This document shows positions 34,800 to 44,186 of a stretch of DNA of 64,000 nucleotides, one piece after another; position 1 is the stretch's first letter, and every line of letters starts with the position of its first letter. The position numbers were made by a program, and so were the translations under genes. The DNA comes from Rhizobium sp. R635 (GTDB lineage Bacteria > Pseudomonadota > Alphaproteobacteria > Rhizobiales > Rhizobiaceae). The notes beneath the pieces were generated by a model. That model searched no databases and was not told the origin of the DNA. It was given only the letters and a program-made list of their open reading frames with translations. The DNA lies in NCBI RefSeq assembly GCF_002211285.1, contig NZ_LOKX01000009.1, positions 62,001 to 126,000 on the forward strand, in the 5' to 3' direction.

Positions 34800-36320
34800 A
34801 TGGTTGAATCTGAAGCCCAGGGGCGCCTTCCGGGGATCGCCCCGGTCTCCGTCGTCGACATCGGATCGAATTCCATTCGTCTGGTCGTCTACGAAGGCTT
34901 GTCCCGTTCGCCCACGATCCTCTTCAACGAAAAGGTTCTTTGCGGCCTCGGCAAGGGCATTGCTCTGACCGGCAAGATGGACGAGGCAAGCGTTGCCCGG
35001 GCGCTTCAAGCACTTCACCGCTTCAAGGCTCTCTCCGATCAGGCCCGCGCCGCCACCATATATGTGCTCGCGACGGCCGCCGCACGTGAGGCGAGCAACG
35101 GTCCCGATTTCATCCATCAGGCGGAGACGATCCTGCAGCGCCACGTCCGCGTGCTCTCAGGTGAGGAAGAGGCTCGTTTCGCTTCGCTCGGCATCATCAG
35201 CGGCTTCTTCAATCCCGATGGTATTGCCGGCGACCTCGGCGGCGGTTCGCTTGAGTTGATCGACATCAAGGGCAAGGAAGTCGGCAAGGGCATCACCCTG
35301 CCGCTCGGCGGCCTGCGCCTGTCGGAATATGCCAGCGGCTCGCTTTCCAAGGCTCGGACCTTTGCCCGCAAGCAGGTGAAAACGGCAAAGCTCCTTGCGA
35401 AAGGCGAGGGGCGCACCTTCTACGCCGTCGGCGGCACCTGGCGAAATATCGCCAAGCTGCACATGGAGATCACCAATTATCCGCTGCACATGATGCAGGG
35501 TTATGAAGTGTCGCTCGAAGCGATTATGCTGTTCCTCGATCAGGTGGCGACCGCGCGCGATTCCAAGGAGCCGGCCCTTCAGGCGGTCTCCAAGCATCGC
35601 CGCTCGCTGCTGCCCTTCGGCGCCATCGCCATGAAGGAAGTCCTGAGCGTCATGAAGCCTTCGATGATTTCCTTCTCGGCGCAGGGCGTGCGCGAAGGCT
35701 ATCTCTATTCACTGCTTTCCGAATCCGAACGCCGCGCCGATCCGCTGCTGGCGGCTGCCGGCGAATTGGCGATCCTGCGTGCCCGATCACCGGAACATGC
35801 CCGCGAGCTGGCGGAATGGACCGGCCGCATGATGCCCCTCTTCGGCATCCAGGAAACCGAAGAGGAAAGCCGCTACCGTCAGGCTGCCTGTCTGCTTGCC
35901 GATATCAGCTGGCGCGCCCATCCCGACTATCGCGGTCTTCAGGCGCTGAACGTCATCGCCCACTCTTCCTTCGTCGGCATCAGCCATCCTGGCCGGGCTT
36001 TCATCGCCCTCACCAACTATTATCGCTTCGAGGGCCTGCACGATGACGGCGCCACCGGGCCGTTGGCGCAGATCGCGACAGCCCCATTCATCGAGCGCGC
36101 CAAGCTGCTCGGCGGCATGCTGCGCGTCGTCTACCTCTTCTCAGCCTCGATGCCCGGCATCGTCAAGAACCTGACCTTCCGCAAATCGTCGAACCCCGAC
36201 TTCGATCTCGAATTCGTCGTCCCCCCCGAATACCGGGACTTCGCCGGCGAACGCCTGGACGGCCGTTTGCAGCAACTTTCGAGATTGACGAACAAGAGGC
36301 TGGCGTTCCGGTTCGAGTAG
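34800..36320 (+). CDS. ppx: Exopolyphosphatase / Ppx-GppA family phosphatase
   Basis: A 506-residue protein that shortens polyphosphate from the ends and may hydrolyse pppGpp. The sugar-kinase/actin fold is marked by VSVVDIGSNSIRLVVYE (about 16-32), ATAAAREASN with the catalytic Glu-containing LSGEEEARFASLG (about 120), and DLGGGSLELIDI (about 148). The C-terminal helical HD-like region completes it. It is the last gene of perM-hdaA-ppk-ppx. The gap from ppk is 12 bp. Confidence 0.95.
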   Translation: MVESEAQGRLPGIAPVSVVDIGSNSIRLVVYEGLSRSPTILFNEKVLCGLGKGIALTGKMDEASVARALQALHRFKALSDQARAATIYVLATAAAREASNGPDFIHQAETILQRHVRVLSGEEEARFASLGIISGFFNPDGIAGDLGGGSLELIDIKGKEVGKGITLPLGGLRLSEYASGSLSKARTFARKQVKTAKLLAKGEGRTFYAVGGTWRNIAKLHMEITNYPLHMMQGYEVSLEAIMLFLDQVATARDSKEPALQAVSKHRRSLLPFGAIAMKEVLSVMKPSMISFSAQGVREGYLYSLLSESERRADPLLAAAGELAILRARSPEHARELAEWTGRMMPLFGIQETEEESRYRQAACLLADISWRAHPDYRGLQALNVIAHSSFVGISHPGRAFIALTNYYRFEGLHDDGATGPLAQIATAPFIERAKLLGGMLRVVYLFSASMPGIVKNLTFRKSSNPDFDLEFVVPPEYRDFAGERLDGRLQQLSRLTNKRLAFRFE

Positions 36321-36638
36321 TACACTGCTTGCTCCCTCTTCTCCCCAGCGGGGAGAAGGTGGCCCGCAGGGTCGGATGAGGGGGCCGCACGGCACGCCCT
36401 TCATGTTGCCCTTCGCTTATGCTCAGCGCATTCGCGGCTTCGCCGCTCACCCCCTCAACCGCCTGCCGGCACCTGTACCTGGGTTGAGCCGCGGGTCTCA
36501 ACCCGTCCTTCGGACCCCCGCTGGGGAGAAGAAGTTTGTGGCAGCGCCGAATTCCTACGTCACCTCAAGATTCGCGGCGCTGAAACAGAAAAAGGGCGGC
36601 GCCCACGCACCGCCCTCTCCATCTCAATTAAACCCGAA
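36321..36638. repeat. 318-bp intergenic region with broken RIME-like repeats
   Basis: A perfect hairpin CTTCTCCCC/GGGGAGAAG (36338-36346 and 36350-36358) is followed by GGATGAGGGGG (36374-36384), the two halves of a mosaic element. After 60 bp of unrelated DNA the element text resumes (CCCCCTCAACCGCCTGCCGG near 36450) with another hairpin GGGTTGAG/CTCAACCC (36481-36488, 36497-36504) and CTGGGGAGAAG at 36521-36531. It looks like two partial elements or one element split by an insert. No gene is seen here. Confidence 0.65.
36589..36616 (-). terminator. Rho-independent terminator of the phytase-like gene
   Basis: Read on the minus strand, AGGGCGG (36616-36610) pairs with CCGCCCT (36599-36593) over a 10-nt loop and ends in TTTTT. 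It is just after the stop of the convergent exported protein gene. Confidence 0.8.
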
Positions 36639-37997
36639 TTACTTCGCGTTCAAAAACTCGCCAACCTCAAGCAGGCTGAACTCGTTGTTGTCGGCCTTGT
36701 CGACGGCGCGGCCGGCGGAGAAGGGCAGGTTGTTGTCGTTGCCGATAATGATGTGCGTGGCGTCGACGCGATCCACGTTTTCGATCGTCACGAACGGCAT
36801 GTCGTAGACGCCGTCCTTGCTGCCGGCCTTCTTCTTGTTGTCGGGGTCCTTGATATCAAGGAGATCGATATAACCGATCTTGCGGACGGCCTTACCGACA
36901 TTGGCGTCGTTGAACTCGATCTTGTAGGCGCGCTTCAGCACGGCCGGAGCTTCGAAGCAATCCGGCTTCGGCTGCTTCGGGTCGGCGCAGGCCTTGTCGC
37001 TGGCGCCGGCGCCGCTGTCGCGCTCGATGACGAGGGCGGTGGTGTCGTCGAGCATGTTGAAATCGCCGATGGACACACCCTTGTCCTCGAAGGGATAAAG
37101 CCAGCTGCGGCCGGTCCACTTCTTGGAGGCGACGTCGAACTCGATGACGCGGATGGCTGTGTGGCCGTCGACTGCCTCCATCGTGCCGTCATCCTTGTAG
37201 ATGGCGCCTTCGAGCAGGCCATAGAGCTTGGAGCCGTCCTTCGACATGGCGAGGCCCTCGAAGCCGCCGGAGCGCTTCAGGTTGAAGACCGGCATCTTCG
37301 CCGCCGGATTGCCCGGCAGCTGGATCAGCGGATTGTCGGGCGAAAGCACCGGCTTGCCGTCGAGCGTCGTCGGGATGACGTCGGTCAGGCGGCCTTCGGT
37401 GTCGACCTTCAGGATGTAAGGACCGAATTCATCGCCCAGCCAGAAACCGTCGGCAACCGGCTGGATCGATTCGATGTCGAAGTCGGCGCCGGTGAGGTAG
37501 CGCGTATCCGTGCCTTCGAGCACGATCGGGAAGGGGGCGATCTTGTTGGGATCGGAAAGGAAGAGGTTCTTGACGACTTCAGCCTTGTTGGCCGCCCAGT
37601 CGAACTTCATCTGGTGCAGGAAAAGCATGGAGTCCGACGAATTGGCCTTGGAGCCGAAGCCGTTGTCCGAGAGCGTCCAGAAGGTGCCGTCGGCCATCGT
37701 CTTGATGCCGGAGAAGCCCTGGATCGGTTGACCGTCGAAGGGAAGCTTCAGGTCGGTGACGCGCGCGCCGTCCTTGCCGGGAACCGTGCCGAGCGCTTCG
37801 GTGCGCTTGCGGTCCGGCGTCGTGAACTTGCCGGAATGCTTGAGGAATTCGGGCGCGTCGGCCGGTGCCGCAACCATGGTGTTGGCAGGCAGGATCGCCT
37901 GGCCCGCGAGCTTGGCCGGAAATTCCTGCTGATCGGCCGAAGCGGAGCCAGCAATCAGGATGAAAAGCGATACGGATGCAAAAAGGATCTTCTTCAT
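36639..37997 (-). CDS. Exported phytase-like/esterase-like beta-propeller protein
   Basis: A 452-residue secreted protein. A Sec signal peptide (KKILFASVSLFILIAGSASA, cleavage near residue 21) is followed by a phytase-like domain (PF13449 type): FSGIKTMADGTFWTLSDNG, FDIESIQPVADGFWLGDEFGP and GGFEGLAMSKDGSKLYGLLEG are the repeated calcium- or phosphate-contacting blades. The natural substrate is unknown; a periplasmic phosphatase or esterase is the family-based guess. It has its own terminator, and the 95-bp gap separating it from the upstream cyclase gene (same strand) probably carries its promoter. Confidence 0.88.
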   Translation of the reverse strand: MKKILFASVSLFILIAGSASADQQEFPAKLAGQAILPANTMVAAPADAPEFLKHSGKFTTPDRKRTEALGTVPGKDGARVTDLKLPFDGQPIQGFSGIKTMADGTFWTLSDNGFGSKANSSDSMLFLHQMKFDWAANKAEVVKNLFLSDPNKIAPFPIVLEGTDTRYLTGADFDIESIQPVADGFWLGDEFGPYILKVDTEGRLTDVIPTTLDGKPVLSPDNPLIQLPGNPAAKMPVFNLKRSGGFEGLAMSKDGSKLYGLLEGAIYKDDGTMEAVDGHTAIRVIEFDVASKKWTGRSWLYPFEDKGVSIGDFNMLDDTTALVIERDSGAGASDKACADPKQPKPDCFEAPAVLKRAYKIEFNDANVGKAVRKIGYIDLLDIKDPDNKKKAGSKDGVYDMPFVTIENVDRVDATHIIIGNDNNLPFSAGRAVDKADNNEFSLLEVGEFLNAK

Positions 37998-38092
37998 AAT
38001 ATCCCCATGAAACGGATGCGAATGCCTCCGCTTAGCAGGGCTTCCGTGTCAGGGAATTGACGGTTGGGTGAAGCTTTGGTGACTTGCCTTGC

Positions 38093-39154
38093 TCAGCCGT
38101 GCAGAATGACCGCGGGCGTGTTCAGCATGGTGACCGCGCGTGAGGAAAGCGCCATCACGCCGAGCGCCTGGCCGCGTCCTTTGACGGCATGAATGCCGAG
38201 ATCCTCACAGGCGACGTCGTCTGGAAATTCCATGCGCCGGGCCAGCTCGGCGGAGATCAGCACCTGCCGGTTCAAGCTGCGGCAGAGCGTCTCCAGCCGG
38301 GAGGTCGTATTCACCGTGTCCCCGAAATAGCTGATCTTGTGGTGGTCGACGCCGACTTCCGCCGTAATGATCTCGCCGCCATGAAGGGCGGCGCGGAGCT
38401 TCGGCACCTGCCCGTAGCTTTTCCGCCAGCCGGCGGCATTGGCTTCGATATCGGCAAGGATGTCGAAGATACAGCGAACGCAGCGCGCATCCTTGATGCC
38501 GCGGGCAAGCGGCCAGGTGATGATCGCCGCATCGCCGACATAGTCGTTGATCATGCCCTTGTGACGCCGCACGGGCTCGGCGAAGGTCGCAAACAGCGAG
38601 CTCAGCAGTTGCTGCGCCCGGAGGTCACCATGCTTTTCGGCAAAAGCCGTCGAATCGACGAGATCGATGAACAGAAAGACGCGTTCTTCCTTGACCGGAT
38701 TGCGGTAGCGGCTGATGAGCATGCTGAGGAATACCTCGCGGCCGAGCAACTCCCGCACCCGCAGGATGAAGATCAGCGCCGAGCAGACGGCAAGCGCATA
38801 GAGGAAGACCTCGAACGGCATGATGACGAGGTCGAGGGGCGAGGAGGGCGTGAGCATGCCGAGCGACCACAGCAGCAGGCCGGCGCAGGCAAAGCCGATG
38901 CTCATCAGGATCTCGTAGATCACCAGTTCCGTGATGATGAAAACGAAGGTCGGCAGCTTCTGGATGCGCCTGTAGAGGGTACGAAACAGCACCTTGCGCT
39001 CGAAGGCGAGGATCGGCATGCCGATGAAGAGCGCGAAGATAGCTCCGACAACAGGCGTCTGATTGGAATAGAACATCAGATCGTAGACGACGCCGCTGGC
39101 CGCCAGCACGATCGAGATCAAGATCCAGTTCTGCGTCGGAGATATTTCCCGCAT
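38093..39154 (-). CDS. Membrane class III adenylate/guanylate cyclase
   Basis: A 353-residue protein with an N-terminal membrane domain of about five helices (residues 10-145, for example IFALFIGMPILAFERKV) and a C-terminal cyclase domain. Metal-binding Asp residues are in VFLFIDLVDSTAFAEKHG (about 160) and DYVGDAAIITW (about 205). The GDTVNTTSRLE segment (about 283-293) supplies the transition-state Asn and Arg. All catalytic residues are present, so it should make cAMP. No response domain beyond the membrane part is seen. It stands alone between rnd and the phytase-like gene. Confidence 0.92.
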   Translation of the reverse strand: MREISPTQNWILISIVLAASGVVYDLMFYSNQTPVVGAIFALFIGMPILAFERKVLFRTLYRRIQKLPTFVFIITELVIYEILMSIGFACAGLLLWSLGMLTPSSPLDLVIMPFEVFLYALAVCSALIFILRVRELLGREVFLSMLISRYRNPVKEERVFLFIDLVDSTAFAEKHGDLRAQQLLSSLFATFAEPVRRHKGMINDYVGDAAIITWPLARGIKDARCVRCIFDILADIEANAAGWRKSYGQVPKLRAALHGGEIITAEVGVDHHKISYFGDTVNTTSRLETLCRSLNRQVLISAELARRMEFPDDVACEDLGIHAVKGRGQALGVMALSSRAVTMLNTPAVILHG

Positions 39155-39245
39155 GCCGCCTCTTCGTCGTGCTGTTTGCTCCCGCTATTGTTTCAGCCGG
39201 GAAAAAAGCGTCAAGCGAATTTGATTCTGCCCTGAAGCATGTCGA

Positions 39246-39268
39246 GCAAAACTGTGCAGCTGTTTTGC
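39246..39268. repeat. Short rhizobial palindrome upstream of the cyclase gene
   Basis: GCAAAAC (39246-39252) is inverted as GTTTTGC (39262-39268), with the core TGTGCAGC. The core TGTGCAGC also occurs in the hairpin at 23472-23500, so it belongs to a dispersed family. It lies between rnd and the cyclase. Confidence 0.6.
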
Positions 39269-39331
39269 GGCAAGATATGTCGAAACAAAGGCCTAAAGCG
39301 CGGTAGGCGAAGGTGAAAGATCGCGACGCGC

Positions 39332-40477
39332 TCAGAGGCTGACGGTTTCGACCTTCCGGCCGACGAAGCGCAAGCCGATCTGGCCCTGGATCAGCTGCAG
39401 CGCCGGTTCGCCGAAAAGATCGCGCCGCCAGCCGTGCAGGGCAGCGACGTCGGCCTTCTCGCCGTCGGCGGCGATCTTGTCGAGATCCTCGCTGTTGGCG
39501 ATCACCTTGGGCGCGACGCCGTGTTTTTCCGAGATGAGCTTCAGGAGCACCTTGAGCAGCTCGACGGCAGCCGCAGCCCCCTCGGGCGCCTGGGTCTGGC
39601 GTGGCACATGCGGCATATCTGCCTTCGGAAGAGCCAGCGCCGCATTGACGGCCTCGACGACGGCGCCGCCGGAGGCCGAGCGCTCCCAGCCTTTGGGGAT
39701 GGTGCGCAACCGGCCGAGCGCCTCGGAATCCTTCGGCTGCTGCTGGGCGATTTCGTAGATCGCGTCGTCCTTGAGGACGCGCGAACGCGGCACGTTGCGG
39801 GCTCGCGCTTCGCGCTCACGCCAGGCGGCGACAAATTTCAGGACCGCCAGCTCCTGCGGCTTGCGCAGCCGCATCTTCAGCCGCTGCCAGGCGTCGTCGG
39901 GATGCATGTCATAGGTTTCGCGCGCTTCGAGAATGTCCATTTCCTCGCGGAGCCAAGACGTGCGGCCTTCGCGGTCGAGCTCAGCCTTCAGCGACAGATA
40001 GACGTCGCGCAGATGCGTGACGTCGGCCAGCGCATATTCCAGCTGCTTATCGGAGAGCGGCCGGCGGCTCCAGTCGGTGAAGCGCGACGACTTGTCGATA
40101 TGGACGTTCTTGATGCGGCTGACCAGCTGGTCGTAGGAGACGCTGTCGCCGAAGCCGCAGACCATGGCGGCGACCTGGGTATCGAAGATCGGATGCGGGA
40201 TGAGATTGCCGCGATTGAAGATGATTTCGATGTCCTGCCGCGCGGCGTGAAAGACCTTCAACACCTTCGTATCGGCCATCAGCTCGAAAAAGGGAGCGAG
40301 ATCGAGGCCCTTCGCCAGCGGATCGACGAGAACTTCGATCGTCGGGCTCGCCATCTGGATCAGGCAGAGCTCCGGCCAGAATGTCGTCTCGCGCAGGAAT
40401 TCGGTGTCGATGGTAATGAAGTCGGACTTGGCCAGCTCTTTGCAGGCGGCCGCCAAATCGGCGGTGGTTTCGATCAT
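39332..40477 (-). CDS. rnd: Ribonuclease D
   Basis: A 381-residue 3'-5' exoribonuclease for tRNA and small RNA maturation. The DEDDy exonuclease motifs are FITIDTEFLRET (about 20-31), FHAARQDIEIIFNRG (about 76-90) and YALADVTHLRDVY (about 148-160). The HRDC domain follows (PQELAVLKFVAAWREREA, about 210-280), with a second helical tail. Length agrees with the family. Upstream is a 131-bp gap to the multicopper oxidase gene on the same strand. Confidence 0.96.
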   Translation of the reverse strand: MIETTADLAAACKELAKSDFITIDTEFLRETTFWPELCLIQMASPTIEVLVDPLAKGLDLAPFFELMADTKVLKVFHAARQDIEIIFNRGNLIPHPIFDTQVAAMVCGFGDSVSYDQLVSRIKNVHIDKSSRFTDWSRRPLSDKQLEYALADVTHLRDVYLSLKAELDREGRTSWLREEMDILEARETYDMHPDDAWQRLKMRLRKPQELAVLKFVAAWREREARARNVPRSRVLKDDAIYEIAQQQPKDSEALGRLRTIPKGWERSASGGAVVEAVNAALALPKADMPHVPRQTQAPEGAAAAVELLKVLLKLISEKHGVAPKVIANSEDLDKIAADGEKADVAALHGWRRDLFGEPALQLIQGQIGLRFVGRKVETVSL

Positions 40478-40608
40478 ATCATTTCATTCGCAAGGAAAAG
40501 GTCGGTTGAACCTTCCTTCTCCTTTCGGTTCGATATGTCAATACAACAGCATACGCCTTCCAGCATTGCTGGCTAAGAATCACGACCAAACTGTGGCAAA
40601 GCTGAGCC

Positions 40609-42000
40609 TCAGCTCACTCTGACATAGCTCGTCATGCCCGTCTTTTGGTGTTCGATGATATGGCAATGCAGCACCCAGTCGCCGGGATTGTCGGCGACGA
40701 AGGCGAGTTGCACTTTCTCGTCGGGCTGGACGAGATAGGTATCGGAGACCAGCGGCATCACCTCCCGCGTCGAGGAGGAAATCACCGTGAAGCTCATGCC
40801 GTGCAGGTGAATCGGATGCGCATGCGGCGTGGTGTTCTCGAGATTGAAGACATAGCTCTTGCCGAGCTTCAATTCCGCGAGCGGCGCCGTCGGATCGGGC
40901 GTGTCGCCTGGCCACGGCACCTTGTTGATGGCCCAGAAACTGTAGCCGAGCGTGCCGCAGATGCTCTCGACGGCGGCATTCTCGGCCGTGGCGCTCAGCA
41001 CCAGCGGGATCTCTTCCGCAGCCGAAAGATCAGCTTTGGGGACAGGATTTTCGGCAAGCAAGCCGAGATCGCCGATATTGCGCTTCAGCGACTGTCCGAC
41101 GGCGCGCAGGCTGGCAATCGTCTTCGGCGTGGTGCCGCGGATGTCTTCGAGCGTCGCGATGGCGCCTTCTCCATCAGGTATGCGCACGGCAAGATCGAGC
41201 CGCTGACCGGGTCCGATCTGCAAGAGGTCGAGAGGGAAGCGCTTCGGCACCGGATTGCCGTCGATGGCGATGACCGTCGCATCGGCGCCTTCCATCTTCA
41301 GCGAAAAGATGCGCGTCACGTCGGTGACGGCGATACGCAGCCGCACCAGCCCGCCGGCCGGCGCATCATATTGCGGCTCTTGATGCCAGTTGGCGGTGCG
41401 CACCGTGCCGTAGGTGCCGGCCTTCGCCGCATCGCGCGGCCGGAAGGGCGCGATGAATTGCCCGTCGCCCCCGAGCCGCCAGTCGCGCAGGTTCAGCAGC
41501 ACCTCCGCGTCGAATTCGGGATCGGCCGGGTCCTCGACGACGATCATGCCCGTCATTCCGTGCCCCATCTGCGTCAGCGTATTGCAATGGGGATGATACC
41601 AGAAGGTGCCGGCATCGGGCGGCGTGAAGGCGTAGTCGAAGCTGTCTCCGGTATAGACGTAAGGCTGAGTCACGAAAGGCACGCCGTCCATGCGATTGTC
41701 GATACGCAGCCCGTGCCAGTGGATCGTCGTCGGCTCGTCGAGCTTGTTGACCAGGCGCGCCGCAAAGGGCCGCCCCTTGATCATCCGGAGAGTGGGCGGC
41801 ATGCCGTCCTGGCCCCAGCTCATCACATCTCTGGTCGCTCCTGCCTCTGTCAGCAGCGCCTCGGTCTTCAGCGCCGTCAGCAGTTGCGGCTCCGCGGCTG
41901 CCTCGGCAAAACCGAATTTCCCGGCAATGCCGATGCCGGCACCATAGGCGCCCGCGACGGCGGATGCCTTCAGCAGGTTGCGGCGGGTAAGGAGAGGCAT
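40609..42000 (-). CDS. Tat-exported multicopper oxidase
   Basis: A 463-residue periplasmic multicopper oxidase. The N-terminus TRRNLLKASAVAGAYGAG is a twin-arginine signal. All four copper motifs are present: HWHGLR (about 94), WYHPHCN (about 137), HPIHLHG (about 397) and HCHIIEHQKTGM (about 445), with Met as the axial T1 ligand. The three cupredoxin domains are of usual size. Oxidation of Cu(I), bilirubin-like or phenolic substrates is known for relatives; no copper genes are adjacent. It is divergent from aspS, with a 249-bp gap. Confidence 0.93.
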   Translation of the reverse strand: MPLLTRRNLLKASAVAGAYGAGIGIAGKFGFAEAAAEPQLLTALKTEALLTEAGATRDVMSWGQDGMPPTLRMIKGRPFAARLVNKLDEPTTIHWHGLRIDNRMDGVPFVTQPYVYTGDSFDYAFTPPDAGTFWYHPHCNTLTQMGHGMTGMIVVEDPADPEFDAEVLLNLRDWRLGGDGQFIAPFRPRDAAKAGTYGTVRTANWHQEPQYDAPAGGLVRLRIAVTDVTRIFSLKMEGADATVIAIDGNPVPKRFPLDLLQIGPGQRLDLAVRIPDGEGAIATLEDIRGTTPKTIASLRAVGQSLKRNIGDLGLLAENPVPKADLSAAEEIPLVLSATAENAAVESICGTLGYSFWAINKVPWPGDTPDPTAPLAELKLGKSYVFNLENTTPHAHPIHLHGMSFTVISSSTREVMPLVSDTYLVQPDEKVQLAFVADNPGDWVLHCHIIEHQKTGMTSYVRVS

Positions 42001-42249
42001 GGGGCGCTCCGTGATGAGAATGCGTCCTTTTAAAGTTGACCGGCATTTTCATCAATATGGAAGGCGCGGGCCAAACTGCCGCAGTGCTGACGTCGCCGCC
42101 TCGCCATAAAGGCGTGCCAAACACCCGGCAGCGCGTGCCAAGCCTTGACAAATCGGAGCGTCCATGCGCTTTTCCGCCCGATTTTCTTGTCGGCGCTTGA
42201 GGGTCTTGGAGCCCTTGCAGCCGTCTCAGCACATCCAGGATTTGAGATC

Positions 42250-44040
42250 ATGCATCGCTACCGCAGCCACACATGCGCCGCCCTCCGCAAGACGGATGTC
42301 GGCTCGACCGTCCGCATCGCCGGCTGGGTCCACCGCGTTCGCGACCATGGCGGCGTTCTCTTCATCGACCTTCGCGACCATTACGGCATCACCCAGGTCG
42401 TCGCCGATCCCGACAGCCCGGCCTTCAAGATGGCCGAAACCGTGCGCGGCGAATGGGTCATCCGTATCGACGGCCTCGTCAAGGCCCGCACCGAAGATAC
42501 CGTCAACAAGACCATGGCGACCGGCGAAATCGAGCTCTATGCCCAGGAGATCGAAGTTCTCTCCGCCGCCAAGGAACTGCCGCTGCCGGTCTTCGGCGAG
42601 CCTGAATATCCGGAGGACGTCCGCCTCAAGTATCGTTTCCTCGATCTTCGCCGCGAGACCCTGCACAAGAACATCGTCAAGCGCACCCAGGTCATCTCGG
42701 CCATGCGCCGTGAAATGGGCGGCGCGGGTTTCACCGAATATACGACACCGATCCTGACGGCCTCCTCGCCGGAAGGCGCGCGCGACTTTCTCGTGCCGAG
42801 CCGCATCCATCCCGGCACCTTCTACGCCCTGCCGCAGGCGCCGCAGCAGTATAAGCAGCTCTTGATGGTCGCTGGCTTCGACCGCTATTTCCAGATCGCG
42901 CCGTGCTTCCGCGACGAGGACCCGCGCGCCGACCGTCTGCCGGGCGAATTCTACCAGCTCGACCTCGAAATGAGCTTCGTGACCCAGGAAGATGTCTGGA
43001 ACACGATGGGCCCGCTGATCACCAAGGTGTTCGAGGAGTTCGCCGAGGGCAAGCCGGTCACCAAGGAATGGCCGCGCATCCCCTATGACGAGGCGATCCG
43101 CAAATACGGCTCCGACAAGCCTGATCTGCGCAACCCGATCGTCATGGAAGCGGTGACCGAGCATTTCGCCGGCTCCGGCTTCAAGGTCTTTGCCGGCATG
43201 ATCGCCTCCAACCCGAAGGTCCAGGTCTGGGCGATCCCGGCAAAGACCGGCGGCTCGCGCGCCTTCTGCGACCGTATGAACGCCTGGGCGCAGAGCCAGG
43301 GCCAGCCCGGCCTCGGCTACATCTTCTGGCGCAAGGAAGGCGAAAAGCTCGAAGGCGCCGGACCGCTTGCCAAGAACATCGGCGAGGAGCGCACCGACGC
43401 GATCCGCACCCAGCTCGGCCTCGATGACGGCGACGCCTGCTTCTTCGTCGCCGGCGAGCCGGAAAAGTTCTACAAGTTTGCGGGCGAGGCTCGCACCAAG
43501 GCCGGCGAAGAACTGAACCTCGTCGACCGCGACCGCTTCGAGCTGTGCTGGATCGTCGACTTCCCCTTCTTCGAATGGAGCGAAGAGGAGAAGAAGGTCG
43601 ATTTCGCCCACAACCCGTTCTCGATGCCGCAGGGCGGCCTCGAAGCGCTGCAGAACCAGGATCCCTTGACGATCAAGGCTTTCCAGTATGATGCCGTCTG
43701 CAACGGCTTCGAAATCGCTTCCGGTTCGATCCGTAACCAGTCGCCGGAAACGATGGTTGCCGCCTTCGAGAAGGTGGGGCTCAGCCAGCAGGACGTCGAG
43801 GACCGTTTCGGCGGCCTCTACCGCGCCTTCCAGTACGGCGCGCCCCCGCATGGCGGCGCTGCCTTCGGTATCGACCGCATCATCATGCTGCTCGTCGGCG
43901 CGAAGAACCTGCGCGAAATCTCGCTCTTCCCGATGAACCAGCAGGCTCAGGACCTGCTGATGGGCGCGCCGAGCCCGGCAACGCCGACGCAGCTGCGCGA
44001 ACTTGCGATCCGGCCGATCCCGCCGGTGAAAAAGGACTGA
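42250..44040 (+). CDS. aspS: Aspartyl-tRNA synthetase
   Basis: A 596-residue class IIb synthetase. The N-terminal OB fold binds the anticodon ([22 protein letters not shown]); the catalytic domain has motif 2 [16 protein letters not shown] (about 212-228), the bacterial insertion domain (about 290-420) and motif 3 [14 protein letters not shown] (about 537). The start at 42250 ([18 protein letters not shown]) matches the family, and GAG occurs a few bases upstream. Whether it also charges tRNA-Asn cannot be read safely here. A strong terminator follows. Confidence 0.97.
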   Translation: MHRYRSHTCAALRKTDVGSTVRIAGWVHRVRDHGGVLFIDLRDHYGITQVVADPDSPAFKMAETVRGEWVIRIDGLVKARTEDTVNKTMATGEIELYAQEIEVLSAAKELPLPVFGEPEYPEDVRLKYRFLDLRRETLHKNIVKRTQVISAMRREMGGAGFTEYTTPILTASSPEGARDFLVPSRIHPGTFYALPQAPQQYKQLLMVAGFDRYFQIAPCFRDEDPRADRLPGEFYQLDLEMSFVTQEDVWNTMGPLITKVFEEFAEGKPVTKEWPRIPYDEAIRKYGSDKPDLRNPIVMEAVTEHFAGSGFKVFAGMIASNPKVQVWAIPAKTGGSRAFCDRMNAWAQSQGQPGLGYIFWRKEGEKLEGAGPLAKNIGEERTDAIRTQLGLDDGDACFFVAGEPEKFYKFAGEARTKAGEELNLVDRDRFELCWIVDFPFFEWSEEEKKVDFAHNPFSMPQGGLEALQNQDPLTIKAFQYDAVCNGFEIASGSIRNQSPETMVAAFEKVGLSQQDVEDRFGGLYRAFQYGAPPHGGAAFGIDRIIMLLVGAKNLREISLFPMNQQAQDLLMGAPSPATPTQLRELAIRPIPPVKKD

Positions 44041-44064
44041 GTTCTGTTCGTTTTCGAACGAGAG

Positions 44065-44098
44065 AGCCCGGCGATCAGTTCACAATCGCCGGGCTTTT
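44065..44098 (+). terminator. Rho-independent terminator after aspS
   Basis: AGCCCGGCGAT (44065-44075) pairs perfectly over 11 bp with ATCGCCGGGCT (44085-44095), loop of 9 nt, then a T run. It is 24 bp after the aspS stop. Confidence 0.9.
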
Positions 44099-44123
44099 CA
44101 TTTGTGCCGATGCATGTTGGCGC

Positions 44124-44161
44124 CTGAAAAAGAAAAGGCTCGGCAGCGGAACTGCCGAGCC
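44124..44161 (-). terminator. Rho-independent terminator of the exported unknown protein gene
   Basis: On the minus strand GGCTCGGCAG pairs with CTGCCGAGCC (44161-44152 with 44146-44137) over a 5-nt loop, followed by a T-rich tail (44136 down to 44124). It lies 25 bp after the stop of the minus-strand gene. Confidence 0.88.
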
Positions 44162-44186
44162 TGCTCTCATGAAGAAAGCCACGAAA

